A DNA stretch of 64,000 nucleotides, taken from the NCBI GenBank assembly GCA_965224225.1, contig CBDCZF010000035.1, forward strand, positions 1,054,001-1,118,000. Direction: 5' to 3'. A program made the position numbers and the translations under genes. This DNA is from CAJQQK01 sp965224225 (lineage in GTDB: Bacteria; Pseudomonadota; Alphaproteobacteria; Rhizobiales; Hyphomicrobiaceae). Positions 8,757 through 16,613 of this stretch are shown one piece after another; position 1 is the stretch's first letter, and each line of letters begins with the position of its first letter. Below the pieces are notes generated by a model. That model ran no database searches and was not told the DNA's origin. It saw only the letters and a program-made list of their open reading frames with translations.

Positions 8757-9512
8757 ATGGCGATTGTCGAGTGCACAGTAGACGGACCCGTTCGCCGCAT
8801 CCTTCTCAATCGGCCCGAGAAGCGCAACGCGCTCAATCCGGAGATGATCTCACGTCTGCATGACGCCTTCGCGGCAACGCCGGGCGCCGACGAACGCCTG
8901 GCACTTGTCGAGGCGGCGGGACCATCGTTTTGTGCCGGTATCGATCTGCGCGAGCGCGATGGCAGTGCCGGCGGCATCAAACCGTTCGAGGCCATGCTGC
9001 ATGCCATGGAAACCTATCCGTTGCCGATCGTCGGAGCCGTACAGGGAGCGGCGATCGCGGGCGGCAATGAACTGGCGCTGCACTGCGATCTGGTGGTTGC
9101 CAGCCAGGCTGCGAAGTTCGGCATGTCGGTTGCCCAGATCGGCCTCGCGCCGAGTTGGTTCCTGTGCAAGAAATTGATGGAGATCGCAGGCCCCGTTGCC
9201 ACCCGCCGCATCCTGATGCTCGGCGATCCGCTCTCGGCTCAGGAGTTCTACGACCTGGGCCTGATCTCACACATCGCCGATGCCGACAATCACGCCGCCG
9301 AGGTTGATCGCATCGTCCAGCGCCTCTCAGCCAACGCGCCGCTTGCGCTCAAGGCGATCAAGGCCGTGCTCGTGCGCCAGATGACGTTCCGTGACGGCAT
9401 CGATCACGCCGATCTCGATGAGCAGCTCGGAATCGTGCGCACCAGCGAAGATGCGCGCGAGGGCATTGCAGCCTTCCTCGAGAAGCGCAAACCCAAATTC
9501 CAGGAGCGTTGA
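8757..9512 (+). CDS. Enoyl-CoA hydratase/isomerase family protein
   Basis: Crotonase-fold enzyme of 251 residues. It shows the CoA-binding and oxyanion region (LNRPEKRNALNPEM; FCAGIDLRERDG; GAVQGAAIAGGNELAL). The usual second catalytic Glu of hydratases is not evident (IGLAPSWFLCKKL), so it may be a hydrolase or isomerase rather than a hydratase. The ATG at 8757 follows a TGAGG stretch; an in-frame ATG at 8724 adds 11 unlike residues. It forms a close run with the small gene 6 bases after it and an acyl-CoA dehydrogenase, suggesting acyl-CoA catabolism. The exact substrate cannot be read. Confidence 0.85.
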   Translation: MAIVECTVDGPVRRILLNRPEKRNALNPEMISRLHDAFAATPGADERLALVEAAGPSFCAGIDLRERDGSAGGIKPFEAMLHAMETYPLPIVGAVQGAAIAGGNELALHCDLVVASQAAKFGMSVAQIGLAPSWFLCKKLMEIAGPVATRRILMLGDPLSAQEFYDLGLISHIADADNHAAEVDRIVQRLSANAPLALKAIKAVLVRQMTFRDGIDHADLDEQLGIVRTSEDAREGIAAFLEKRKPKFQER

Positions 9513-9518
9513 GGCAGA

Positions 9519-9857
9519 ATGGCAATCCGCCTGACCAAACCGTGGCAGCCGCTGACCCACGACCGTGCCAAGGCACTGCCCGGCCAGCTCGGCGTCTATC
9601 AACTTGCCGATGATGCCGGCAATGTGGTTGCGATCGGATTTGCCGGTGCGCGCTCGCTGTTCGGGTTGCGCAGCGAGTTACTGGAGTGCGTCAACGATCC
9701 CCCCTATGGCGCCACACAATTCCGCATCGAGGTCAACTCGCAGTATCAGACGCGGTTTCGCGAACTGGCGATGCTGCATGTTGCCGACCACGGCGAACTG
9801 CCGCCCTACAATCGGGACGATCCGCCGATCAATCTCGGTCGCCTCAGCCCCCTCTGA
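9519..9857 (+). CDS. Hypothetical protein, possibly GIY-YIG-like fold
   Basis: Encodes 112 residues, six bases after the enoyl-CoA hydratase gene and 24 before the acyl-CoA dehydrogenase, so probably co-transcribed with both. The stretch LPGQLGVYQLAD...GNVVAIGFAGARSLFGLR resembles the start of a GIY-YIG domain (GVYxL, then IG, then an Arg after a helix). The usual tyrosines and catalytic Glu are not clear, so a nuclease role is doubtful. Similar small proteins next to acyl-CoA dehydrogenases suggest a metabolic link, but I cannot name a function. Confidence 0.6.
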   Translation: MAIRLTKPWQPLTHDRAKALPGQLGVYQLADDAGNVVAIGFAGARSLFGLRSELLECVNDPPYGATQFRIEVNSQYQTRFRELAMLHVADHGELPPYNRDDPPINLGRLSPL

Positions 9858-9881
9858 TCATATTCTCAGGAAATACCGCGC

Positions 9882-11048
9882 ATGGACTTCGAACCGACCG
9901 AGCAGCAAAAGATGATCGTCGAACAGATCCGTCGCTTCGTGCGCGAGGAGATCGTGCCGCTCGAGGAAAAGCTTGATCCCGACGCCAGCGAGATCGCCCC
10001 GGAGGACCATGACCGGCTCACCGACAAAGTGCGGGCCATGGGGTTCTGGGGGCTCGATGTGCCGGTCGAATACGGCGGTGCCGGCATCGATCTCGTCACC
10101 CGCACGTTGATCGCGATCGAGATGTCGCAACATCGCGCCGGCCTCTACGTGCCGTGCTACGGCGTCTTCGGGCAAATGGGCCTCGCCCAGTTGTACGAGG
10201 CGACGGAGGATCAGAAGGAGCGCTATCTGAAGCCGGTACTGCGCGGCGAAAAACGCGGTTTCTTCGGCCTCACCGAACCGTCCGGCGGCTCCGACCCGGC
10301 CCGTGCCATCCAGACTCGTGCGATCCAAGATGGCAACGACTGGATCATCAACGGCGCCAAGGTGTTCATCTCCGGTGCCGACAAGGCCGACTTCGGTCTC
10401 GTCTTCGCGCGCACCGATCCCGAGGCCGGGCGCAACGGCGTGACCTGTTTCATCGTCGACACCGACACGCCGGGCTTTCATGTGCGCCGCGTCATCCACA
10501 CGCTCCGGTCGAGCCACTACGCGACCGAGCTCCAATTCGAGGACATGCGCGTGCCGGGCGCCAACGTGCTGGGTGAGGTCAACCGCGGCTTTGCGATCGC
10601 CAACGACCGGCTGACCCGCCAGCGCATCCCCTATGCGGCCGCCTGCATCGGCGTTGCCATCAAGGCGCAGGAAATGGCGATCGAATACGCCAAGCAGCGC
10701 GAAACGTTCGGTGCGCTGCTGGCCTCGCGGCAGCTCATTCAGTCGATGATCATCGACAACGAACTCGACATCCGCACCAGCCGCTGGATGACCCTTGCAG
10801 CCGCCGACAAGGCCGAGCGCGGCGAGCCGTTCCGCATGGAGGCGGGCATGGCCAAACTGCTCGCCACCGAGGCCGGCGGCCGCGTCGTCGACCGCTCGAT
10901 GCAAGTCCACGGCGGCATCGGCATGACCAAGGACCTGCCGCTCGAACGCTGGTACCGCGAAATGCGCATCCGCCGCGTTGGCGAAGGACCCAACGAAGTC
11001 CAACGCCTGATCATTGCCCGCGATCTGCTTGGCGGATCGTTCAAATGA
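9882..11048 (+). CDS. Acyl-CoA dehydrogenase
   Basis: FAD-dependent acyl-CoA dehydrogenase of 388 residues, a normal length. The N-terminal helical domain starts MDFEPTEQQKMIVEQIRRF. The middle beta domain has FFGLTEPSGGSDPAR and WIINGAKVFISGADKADF. The C-terminal helical domain ends with the catalytic-base region IRRVGEGPNEVQR, whose first Glu matches the catalytic position of most family members, and QVHGGIGMTKDLPLERWYR binds FAD. It would pass electrons to electron-transfer flavoprotein. The upstream hydratase-family gene on the same strand suggests a short acyl-CoA degradation unit. Confidence 0.93.
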   Translation: MDFEPTEQQKMIVEQIRRFVREEIVPLEEKLDPDASEIAPEDHDRLTDKVRAMGFWGLDVPVEYGGAGIDLVTRTLIAIEMSQHRAGLYVPCYGVFGQMGLAQLYEATEDQKERYLKPVLRGEKRGFFGLTEPSGGSDPARAIQTRAIQDGNDWIINGAKVFISGADKADFGLVFARTDPEAGRNGVTCFIVDTDTPGFHVRRVIHTLRSSHYATELQFEDMRVPGANVLGEVNRGFAIANDRLTRQRIPYAAACIGVAIKAQEMAIEYAKQRETFGALLASRQLIQSMIIDNELDIRTSRWMTLAAADKAERGEPFRMEAGMAKLLATEAGGRVVDRSMQVHGGIGMTKDLPLERWYREMRIRRVGEGPNEVQRLIIARDLLGGSFK

Positions 11049-11058
11049 GACTTGAATG

Positions 11059-11481
11059 CTATTGCACGGCCGCTTCCATCAGGGCTGCCGTGTCGTAGAA
11101 TTCGAAGAAACCAACCGCCTTGCCGTCCTTGAATCGCCAGACGTCGACCTTCGGCGTATCGACCGTTTTGCCGGTCGCCTTGTTGGTCCAGGCCGTCGAA
11201 CCGATCACGCATACCTTGTCGCCGTCGGCCACATAGTCATCGACCGTGTAGTGGATCATCGACCACTGCCCGAGCAGGCCCTCGAAATACCCTTCAACAT
11301 CAGCCTTACTGCTACGCGGAACGGTGAAGGCGCTGGTCTCCGTGCGCCCCATCGCGAGCGAGCGAAAGTCGATTTCATCGGCCAGGATGTCCATCCAATC
11401 GCCGACGCTGCCACCCTTCGTGTCGTGCCAGCGGGTATAACAGCGCTTCAAGGTTTCAATATTTTCGGTGGTGCTACTCAT
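11059..11481 (-). CDS. SnoaL-like / NTF2-fold protein
   Basis: A 140-residue protein with the NTF2-like pattern: an N-terminal helix pair (ETLKRCYTRWHDTKGGSVGDWMDIL), then beta strands with DEIDFRSLAMG, YTVDDYVADGDKVCVIGSTAW and VDTPKVDVWRFKDGKAVGFFEFYDT. Members include SnoaL-like cyclases, isomerases and many proteins of unknown role. It faces the acyl-CoA dehydrogenase gene tail to tail, ten bases apart. It is followed upstream on the same strand, 138 bases away, by the uronate-dehydrogenase-like gene. No catalytic assignment can be made. Confidence 0.8.
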   Translation of the reverse strand: MSSTTENIETLKRCYTRWHDTKGGSVGDWMDILADEIDFRSLAMGRTETSAFTVPRSSKADVEGYFEGLLGQWSMIHYTVDDYVADGDKVCVIGSTAWTNKATGKTVDTPKVDVWRFKDGKAVGFFEFYDTAALMEAAVQ

Positions 11482-11619
11482 GGAATGACCTCTTTACAAT
11501 CGAATGAATTATCTGACGGCCGCGTACCGATCAGCGCGCCCACGCAATCGACCCGACGGAGCGTGCAGCATCGTATCACCAGGCGCCCGACTGGCAAGAC
11601 GGGATACGCCCGGAACGGC

Positions 11620-12423
11620 TTAGTCATCATAGTGCGGCGCCGAGGCGAACGTTCCGCCATGGACGGCAACGAGCGCCTCCTTGGGGTCGGGTTCGGGCGT
11701 CGCTGCTTCGACCTCGGCACGGTAGATCTCGGCATTGTCCTTGGGCTGGAAGCCGATGTGGGCTGCCATGTGGTTGTCCCAGAGCTTGGTGTCGTTGTTC
11801 GAGACGCCGTAGATTACGGTGTGGGCGACGCGCGGCGCGATCAGGCAGCGTTCGATCAGATGGGTCAGATCAGGGTAGCTCAGCCACGTGGTCAGCATGC
11901 GCCGGTCGGTCGGCTTCGGGAAGCAGGAGCCGATACGGATCGAGACCGTCTCGAAGCTGTACTTGTCCCAGTAGTATTGTGCGAGTGCTTCGCCGAACAC
12001 CTTTGAGACGCCGTAGTTGGTGTCGGGGCGCGGATAGACGGAAGCGTCGATCACCTGCTCGCGCGGATAGAACCCGATGGCGTGGTTCGAGCTGCCCCAG
12101 ATCAGGCGTTTGACACCGTTCTTCCGGCAGCCTTCATAGACGTTATAGAAGCCTGCGATATTGGAGTTCAGGACATCCTCCCAGGTGCCCTCGTTGGCGC
12201 GCCCGCCCATGTGAATAACCATGTCGACATCGCGCGTGATCTCAAGCATTACGCCGGCATCATTGACATCGGACTGGACGATCTCCTCGTTCGGTGCCGC
12301 CTCGCCCATGTCAGCCTTGTCGGAGAGCCTCAAATGCGTTGCCATCGGCGCGATCGTCTTGCGCAAATGTGAACCGAGATTGCCGGCTGCACCCGTTATC
12401 AGCAGCCGATTGAAGCGCGCCAT
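11620..12423 (-). CDS. NAD-dependent uronate dehydrogenase-like epimerase/dehydratase
   Basis: Extended short-chain dehydrogenase of 267 residues, starting at the ATG at 12423 after a GAAAGGGAA ribosome site. The Rossmann motif is LLITGAAGNLGSHL and the active-site tyrosine is in YGVSKVFGE. Several segments read like characterised uronate dehydrogenases (EC 1.1.1.203): SSNHAIGFYPREQ, RPDTNYGVSK, IRIGSCFPKPTDRRML, and the C-terminal ALVAVHGGTF. Such enzymes oxidise galacturonate or glucuronate to the aldarolactone. No other gene of that pathway adjoins, though a gluconolactonase-family gene (54923-55894) and an L-gulonate-dehydrogenase-like gene (31582-32520) are elsewhere in the window. The substrate is inferred. 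Confidence 0.8.
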   Translation of the reverse strand: MARFNRLLITGAAGNLGSHLRKTIAPMATHLRLSDKADMGEAAPNEEIVQSDVNDAGVMLEITRDVDMVIHMGGRANEGTWEDVLNSNIAGFYNVYEGCRKNGVKRLIWGSSNHAIGFYPREQVIDASVYPRPDTNYGVSKVFGEALAQYYWDKYSFETVSIRIGSCFPKPTDRRMLTTWLSYPDLTHLIERCLIAPRVAHTVIYGVSNNDTKLWDNHMAAHIGFQPKDNAEIYRAEVEAATPEPDPKEALVAVHGGTFASAPHYDD

Positions 12424-12489
12424 GTGGTTCCCTTTCGTTGAAAGCTCGCGCATGCCCGTCGACGCGCGAGGTCAATGAAGAACATGCAG

Positions 12490-12521
12490 AACTTGCATAA
12501 ATTACGCAAGTTACATATATT
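12490..12521 (+). promoter_or_regulatory. Promoter and probable autoregulatory operator of the Phd antitoxin gene
   Basis: A TTGCAT -35 (12493-12498) and a TATATT -10 (12516-12521) are 17 bases apart. A 7-base inverted repeat, AACTTGC (12490-12496) and GCAAGTT (12506-12512), overlaps the -35 and spacer. Phd/YefM antitoxins repress their own promoters by binding such repeats. Transcription should begin about seven bases after the -10, at or next to the A of the ATG at 12528, so the mRNA may be leaderless. Assignment is from sequence only. Confidence 0.6.
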
Positions 12522-12527
12522 GAGAGC

Positions 12528-12821
12528 ATGATGGATTCAATCAATGAAGGCTTTGCCGCCAAGGTATCTGCCGCCGATGTTGCCCGCAATTTCGGCCGCT
12601 ACAAGGAAATTGCCCAGCGCGGACCAGTCGCCGTGACCTCGCATGGCCGTGACAGCGTCGTACTGATTTCTGCCCAGGAATTTGCGCGCCTCAAGGCACT
12701 CGACCAGCGCCAGGCACTCTATGCTCACGAGTTGCCTGTCGAGATCGTCACTGCGCTCGATAGGGCAACGCCACCGGATGCTGCCAAGGCATTCGACGAC
12801 GAGTTCGATCCTGATCACTGA
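12528..12821 (+). CDS. Phd/YefM-family antitoxin
   Basis: A 97-residue type II antitoxin-like protein. Its N-terminal half (VSAADVARNFGRYKEIAQRGPVAVTSHGR, then DSVVLISAQEFARLKAL) is the Phd/YefM DNA-binding fold. The acidic C-terminal tail (AKAFDDEFDPDH) would wrap the toxin. The ATG at 12528 has a second ATG directly after it. The TGA at 12819-12821 is followed five bases later by the TTG that opens the PemK-like toxin reading frame, the usual antitoxin-first order. The partner toxin is broken by frameshifts, so the antitoxin may now be a relic or act as a stand-alone repressor. Confidence 0.88.
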   Translation: MMDSINEGFAAKVSAADVARNFGRYKEIAQRGPVAVTSHGRDSVVLISAQEFARLKALDQRQALYAHELPVEIVTALDRATPPDAAKAFDDEFDPDH

Positions 12822-12826
12822 CAATC

Positions 12827-13286
12827 TTGAGCATCCCGGACCCGCAACCTGGCCTCGTGATCCGCTACGGTTATCTGTGGCGCAATGAGAAACTGCGCGG
12901 CAAAGAAGAAGGCTCGAACGACAGGCCCTGCGCCGTCGTCCTTGCAGTCGAAGTCTCCGAGGGCATCAAGCGCGTCGCCGTTGTACGATCACGCACTCGC
13001 GGCCAGAAAAAGGTTCAGGCGCGATCGATTTACCCGCTGAAACAGCTCGCCGCCTCGGCTTGGATGATGGGCAACAGTGGATCGTCACACGCGAAGTCAA
13101 TCTCTTTGCCTGGCCCGGACCAGACATTCGACCTGTGTCAGGTGCCGAACCGCTAGCTTCGCCTATGGTTTATTGCCCTACCGTCTGGCCGAACGCGTCA
13201 TCGAAGCCGTCCGCCAGCATGTCAAAATCGGTCGGTCGCAAGTCGTCGAACGCGATGATGATGGTCCGAACCAAAGCGGTGCTTGA
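12827..13286 (+). pseudogene. PemK-like toxin, disrupted by two apparent -1 frameshifts
   Basis: The product is recognisable as a PemK-like plasmid-maintenance toxin, but only by joining three frames. The first part (PQPGLVIRYGYLWRNEKLRG, KDRP-like NDRPCAVVLAV) runs to about 12986. There the frame shifts by one missing base to read ITHSRPEKGSGAIDLPAE, RRLGLDDGQQWIVTREVN and FAWPGPDIRPVSG. Near 13155-13160 a second missing base moves it to FAYGLLPYRLAERVIEAV and a TGA ending at 13286. The likely start is TTG at 12827. Either a decayed toxin or two sequencing errors explains this; the single unbroken frame from 12827 stops at 13156. Confidence 0.75.
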
Positions 13287-13351
13287 TAATGGTGGGCGGC
13301 AACGACAACATCGCACCAACGACGCCAATCGCCAATCATCGAGAACCAGTC

Positions 13352-13555
13352 ATGACCGACCAACAGCCGCAACCGCCACACGAGCGAACCTGGCAAATGT
13401 GGCTCCTGGCCCGCGCCCGTCCGTTTGCCTTTGCGATAGCCATGCTGATCATTTTGATCTTCGTCTTGCTGTTCGGCGGCGAAAAGGCAAAGGGTGATGT
13501 TCTAAGCGCAATCACTACCAAGAACCTTGCCGGCCAACACGAGATACTGAAATGA
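13352..13555 (+). CDS. Small single-span membrane protein, unknown function
   Basis: A 67-residue protein starting at ATG 13352 (MTDQQPQPPHERTWQMW). A polar N-terminus is followed by one strongly hydrophobic segment at about residues 24-42 (FAFAIAMLIILIFVLLFGG) and a short polar tail. Upstream in-frame ATG and TTG codons exist at 13289 and 13283. Its stop overlaps the presumed ATG of the amidase gene at 13552 as ATGA, so the two are probably translated together. I recognise no family. Confidence 0.5.
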   Translation: MTDQQPQPPHERTWQMWLLARARPFAFAIAMLIILIFVLLFGGEKAKGDVLSAITTKNLAGQHEILK

Positions 13556-14975
13556 GTGATCCGACACGCCGCTTTGGCAATGGAGCGCCTGCGATCTCGC
13601 CAAGGCGATCGCAGCGCGCGAAGTGAGTTCAAGTGAGGCGGTGGGCTCGGCCGTCGAGCGCATGCACGCGACAAACGGGCAGATCAACGCAGTCGTCGAG
13701 GATCTCTCGGATAAAGCCCTCGAGGAAGCGGGCCGGCTCGACCAGGTGATGGCAGCATCCGGCCCGGTTGGCCCGCTGCACGGCGTGCCTGTCACCATAA
13801 AAGTCAACGTCGACCAGACCGGCCAGGCAACGACCAACGGCGTCGCAGCCTTCAAGGACATCATTGCACCGGATGACGCACCGGTTGTCCGCAATCTCAA
13901 ACAAGCAGGCGCGATCGTCATCGGCCGCACCAACACGCCGGAGTTCTCGTTCCGGGCCACGACCAATAACGAACTCTATGGGCGCACGATCAACCCGTGG
14001 CATGAGGATGCCTCGGCCGGCGGCTCATCGGGCGGCGCGGGTGCGGCTGCGGTGATGGGCTACGGCCCACTGCATCACGGCAACGACATCGGCGGCTCGC
14101 TCAGGTTCCCGAGCTATGCCTGCGCGACGACGACGGTAAAGCCGGGCCTCGGCCGCGTGCCGGCCTACAATCCCTCGCAAGCCGCCGAACGCGGCCTACT
14201 GGCTCAACTGATGTCGGTGCAGGGCGTGATCGCCCGTGAGGTACGCGACGTGCGCCTCGCGATGCCTGCGATCATCGCGCACGACCCGCGTGATCCCTGG
14301 ATGATCCCGCTGCCTTTCGAGGGCGTGCCATTGACACCTGCCGAAACAAAGGTCGCGTTCACGAAGGATGCGTTCGAGTTCGAACTCCATCCTGCCGTCT
14401 CGCGAGCCCTGGATACTGCGCGCGCTGCCCTTGCCGATGCCGGCTATCAGGTCGTCGAGGTCGAACCGCCGATGACGCGTGAGGCAGCGGAAACCGGCTA
14501 TCGCTGCCTGTTCGGCGAAGTCAAAGCGCTGATGGACGGCGACATCAGACGGCACGGTTCGCCAACGCTCAACCGGATCTTCGACCAGTACTATGAAGCT
14601 TTCCCACCCTATGAGGGCGACGATTTGCTGCGCGCGATGGCCGAACGCTCCAGATATGCCCGTGCCTGGTCGCTGTTCCTCGAAGACTATCCCCTGGTCC
14701 TCACGCCATTCCTGTTCAAGCCGACATTCCGGCATGATGCCGACGTGCCGGGAGAGAGTTTTGACGACGTACTCGGCTCGGCCTTCTACAGTTTCCTGTT
14801 CAATTACCTGGGCCTGCCCGCTGGATTGGTGCCGGCCGATGCCAACGACGGCCTGCCGATTGGCGTGCAGATCGTCGGCCGACGCTACCGCGAAGACCTG
14901 ATCCTCGATGCCCTCGAAGCGATCGAGGCCCGCGTCGGCGTGATGGCGCTTCGATTGTGGGCGCAGGCCGAATAA
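13552..14975 (+). CDS. Amidase, with an apparent 1-base loss just after the start codon
   Basis: Amidase-signature hydrolase. The Ser-cisSer-Lys triad is visible: Lys in VPVTIKVNVDQTG, the serines in SAGGSSGGAGAAA and in GNDIGGSLRFP. The downstream region and GLPIGVQIVGRRYREDLILD are normal. The frame that carries the domain begins only at GTG 13623 if read strictly. Homology-like sequence (DTPLWQWSACDLAKAIAAREV) continues upstream in that frame to 13563 without a start codon. The ATG at 13552, overlapping the previous stop, is one base out of frame; restoring one C in the CC at 13561-13562 gives MSDPDTPLWQWS. I therefore give 13552 as the true start and suspect a one-base deletion or a sequencing error. 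The substrate is unknown. Confidence 0.8.
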
Positions 14976-15294
14976 TCGTCACGGCTCCCAACTCGAAATC
15001 TTGCGATCAAATTGATCCCGGACTGATTTGCCGGCCACGTGGTTGCGGACCTGAGCACCTGCGAATCGCCGATTGCGTGGCTCACCTGCCATTCGCGGGC
15101 AGCAATTTGCCCCGAACTTTCAGCAATCCACAGGAGTCTGATGCCTCCCCCTTGTGAGCACCGCCGTTCCCGGAGCAGTGTGCCGGCGGTTACGAGATGG
15201 TTGCTGGGTCACCTTGTTTGTATCGCGTTGCACCCGACCGTTCGACTGGAGTTCGTTTCAAGTCAAGGAAGTTGGTCCTGGGAGTTTTGGTCTG
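14976..15294. other. Gene-free interval between amidase and outer-membrane protein genes
   Basis: These 319 bases hold no convincing gene, tRNA or strong hairpin. An open frame upstream of the outer-membrane gene begins at 15154, but the residues it adds look like random coding and lack a signal sequence. The interval presumably contains the end of the amidase transcript and the promoter of the outer-membrane gene. I see no recognisable operator. Confidence 0.4.
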
Positions 15295-16083
15295 ATGTCG
15301 AGCATCATGAGTCTTCGCGCTACTGCAGCTTTTGCCCTCCTCACATTTCTCACAATCAGCGCCCAGGCCGGCGGCGGCTATGGCGGCAGCTTCAAGGATG
15401 ATCCCGTTTATTCGCCGCGCTTCGACTGGTCGGGCGGCTATGCGGGCCTGCATGTCGGCGGTGCCTGGGGTGATTCCGACTGGACATGGCGCGGCGGCAC
15501 CGGCGCCGTGACTGACCGCCTGACCGGCGGTACTTGCGGCACGCCGCCAGGTGGTGCAGCTGCCGGCTGCAGCCCTGGTCACGACGTTTCCGGCTGGCTT
15601 GCCGGCGGCCAGGTCGGCTGGTTGCTCCACTCGGGCTCGATCGTGATCGGTGGGGAACTTTCGCTGAGCGGCGGGGAGATCGACGGCAGCTCGCAAAGTA
15701 TCGTTGGCGCCGCCGATGATACGTTTACCACCGAAACGAACCTCCTGGTGTCCGCCGCGGTCCGCGTCGGCATCGCCATGGATCGTGCGCTCATCAGTCT
15801 CAAGGGCGGTTACGCCGGCGCCGACATTCAATCGACAGTTTCCGACGGGACGGCACCCGCAGTCGGCATAGGTTCAGTCGATGAATGGCACAACGGCTTC
15901 ATCATAGGCGCAGGCCTTGACTATGCCGTCACCAACAACATCATCTTCGGCATCGACTACAGCTACTATGCCCTCGAATCGCGCCGTCACAGCCGCGCTT
16001 TCAACGGCGCCGGCGGAACGGTCGACGATAGTGTCGATCTCGACATGCACTCGATCACCGCTCGGCTGAACTACAAGTTCTGA
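15295..16083 (+). CDS. Outer-membrane beta-barrel (Omp25/porin-family) protein
   Basis: Encodes 262 residues from the ATG at 15295 (an alternative ATG is at 15307). Residues 1-24 form a signal peptide ending SAQA. The mature protein has the FDWSGGYAGLHVGGAWGDSD opening typical of alphaproteobacterial Omp25/Omp31-like barrels. Alternating strand patterns follow (GGQVGWLLHSGSIVIGGELS, AVRVGIAMDRALISLKGGYA, NGFIIGAGLDYAVTNNIIFG) and a final strand ends with Phe, the usual BAM-complex signal. A loop with CGTPPGGAAAGC could form a disulfide. It probably acts as a structural or pore protein; specificity unknown. Confidence 0.85.
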   Translation: MSSIMSLRATAAFALLTFLTISAQAGGGYGGSFKDDPVYSPRFDWSGGYAGLHVGGAWGDSDWTWRGGTGAVTDRLTGGTCGTPPGGAAAGCSPGHDVSGWLAGGQVGWLLHSGSIVIGGELSLSGGEIDGSSQSIVGAADDTFTTETNLLVSAAVRVGIAMDRALISLKGGYAGADIQSTVSDGTAPAVGIGSVDEWHNGFIIGAGLDYAVTNNIIFGIDYSYYALESRRHSRAFNGAGGTVDDSVDLDMHSITARLNYKF

Positions 16084-16120
16084 GTTTGGTTCGGTCAGCC
16101 GAGCGATACCCCACACTCCT

Positions 16121-16149
16121 CATGAGCCGCACGGCCTCGCCGGCTCATG
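16121..16149. terminator. Hairpin between convergent genes
   Basis: A perfect nine-base inverted repeat, CATGAGCCG (16121-16129) and CGGCTCATG (16141-16149), with an 11-base loop lies between the convergent outer-membrane gene and mce. There is no T-run on either side, so it is at best a weak bidirectional terminator. Confidence 0.45.
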
Positions 16150-16176
16150 CACCTTGGACGGCGCCCGTGGCAGTTC

Positions 16177-16599
16177 TCAATGCCCGTGCCCGTCCTTCGG
16201 CATTTCGGCGAGTTCGATCAGCAGGTTTCCCGTGCAGCTTTCCTCCAGGAACGCGATACGGCAGTTACCGTGACCGATGATCGGTTCGTCCTGCTTGAAG
16301 GCCATGCCCTTGGCCCGGAGTTCGGCCATCGCCTGGTCGATGTCGTCGACCTCAAGGCAGATGTGAAACAGGCCCTCGCCGTTCCGCTCGATCCACTTGG
16401 ACGTCGCCGTGTCCTTGTCATCGGACTGCAGTAGCTCGATGTAGGTCTCGCCGACCGGATACATCGCGAGGCTGGTCTTGTGATTTGGCAGATGCTCCTC
16501 GTATTCCATCGCGATGCCGAGCTTGTTTTCCAGGACGTCGCGCATCGCGCGAAGGTCTTTCACGGCGACGGCAATGTGTTCAATTCGCTTGATTTTCAT
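16177..16599 (-). CDS. mce: Methylmalonyl-CoA epimerase
   Basis: Vicinal-oxygen-chelate enzyme that interconverts (S)- and (R)-methylmalonyl-CoA, used in propionyl-CoA metabolism and, in many alphaproteobacteria, the ethylmalonyl-CoA route. The 140 residues show IEHIAVAVKDL with the first metal His, then LAMYPVGETYIELLQ, GEGLFHICLEVDDID with the second His, and RIAFLEESCTGNLLIELAE. The protein ends in a His-rich tail. Its ATG at 16599 is 14 bases after lutC on the same strand, so it is probably the last gene of the nth-lut operon. Confidence 0.9.
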   Translation of the reverse strand: MKIKRIEHIAVAVKDLRAMRDVLENKLGIAMEYEEHLPNHKTSLAMYPVGETYIELLQSDDKDTATSKWIERNGEGLFHICLEVDDIDQAMAELRAKGMAFKQDEPIIGHGNCRIAFLEESCTGNLLIELAEMPKDGHGH

Positions 16600-16613
16600 C
16601 CTTCAATCCTCGT

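Noticed and set aside
9858..11003. 381-residue minus-strand open frame
   Set aside because: Antisense to the acyl-CoA dehydrogenase; composition is that of a mirrored coding strand.
12827..13286. Programmed frameshifting as the explanation for the PemK-like toxin
   Set aside because: Two separate shifts at sites without slippery heptamers make decay or sequencing error more likely.
15154..15294. 47-residue extension of the outer-membrane protein
   Set aside because: It would precede the signal peptide, and the added residues are Cys/Trp/Arg-rich and not protein-like.
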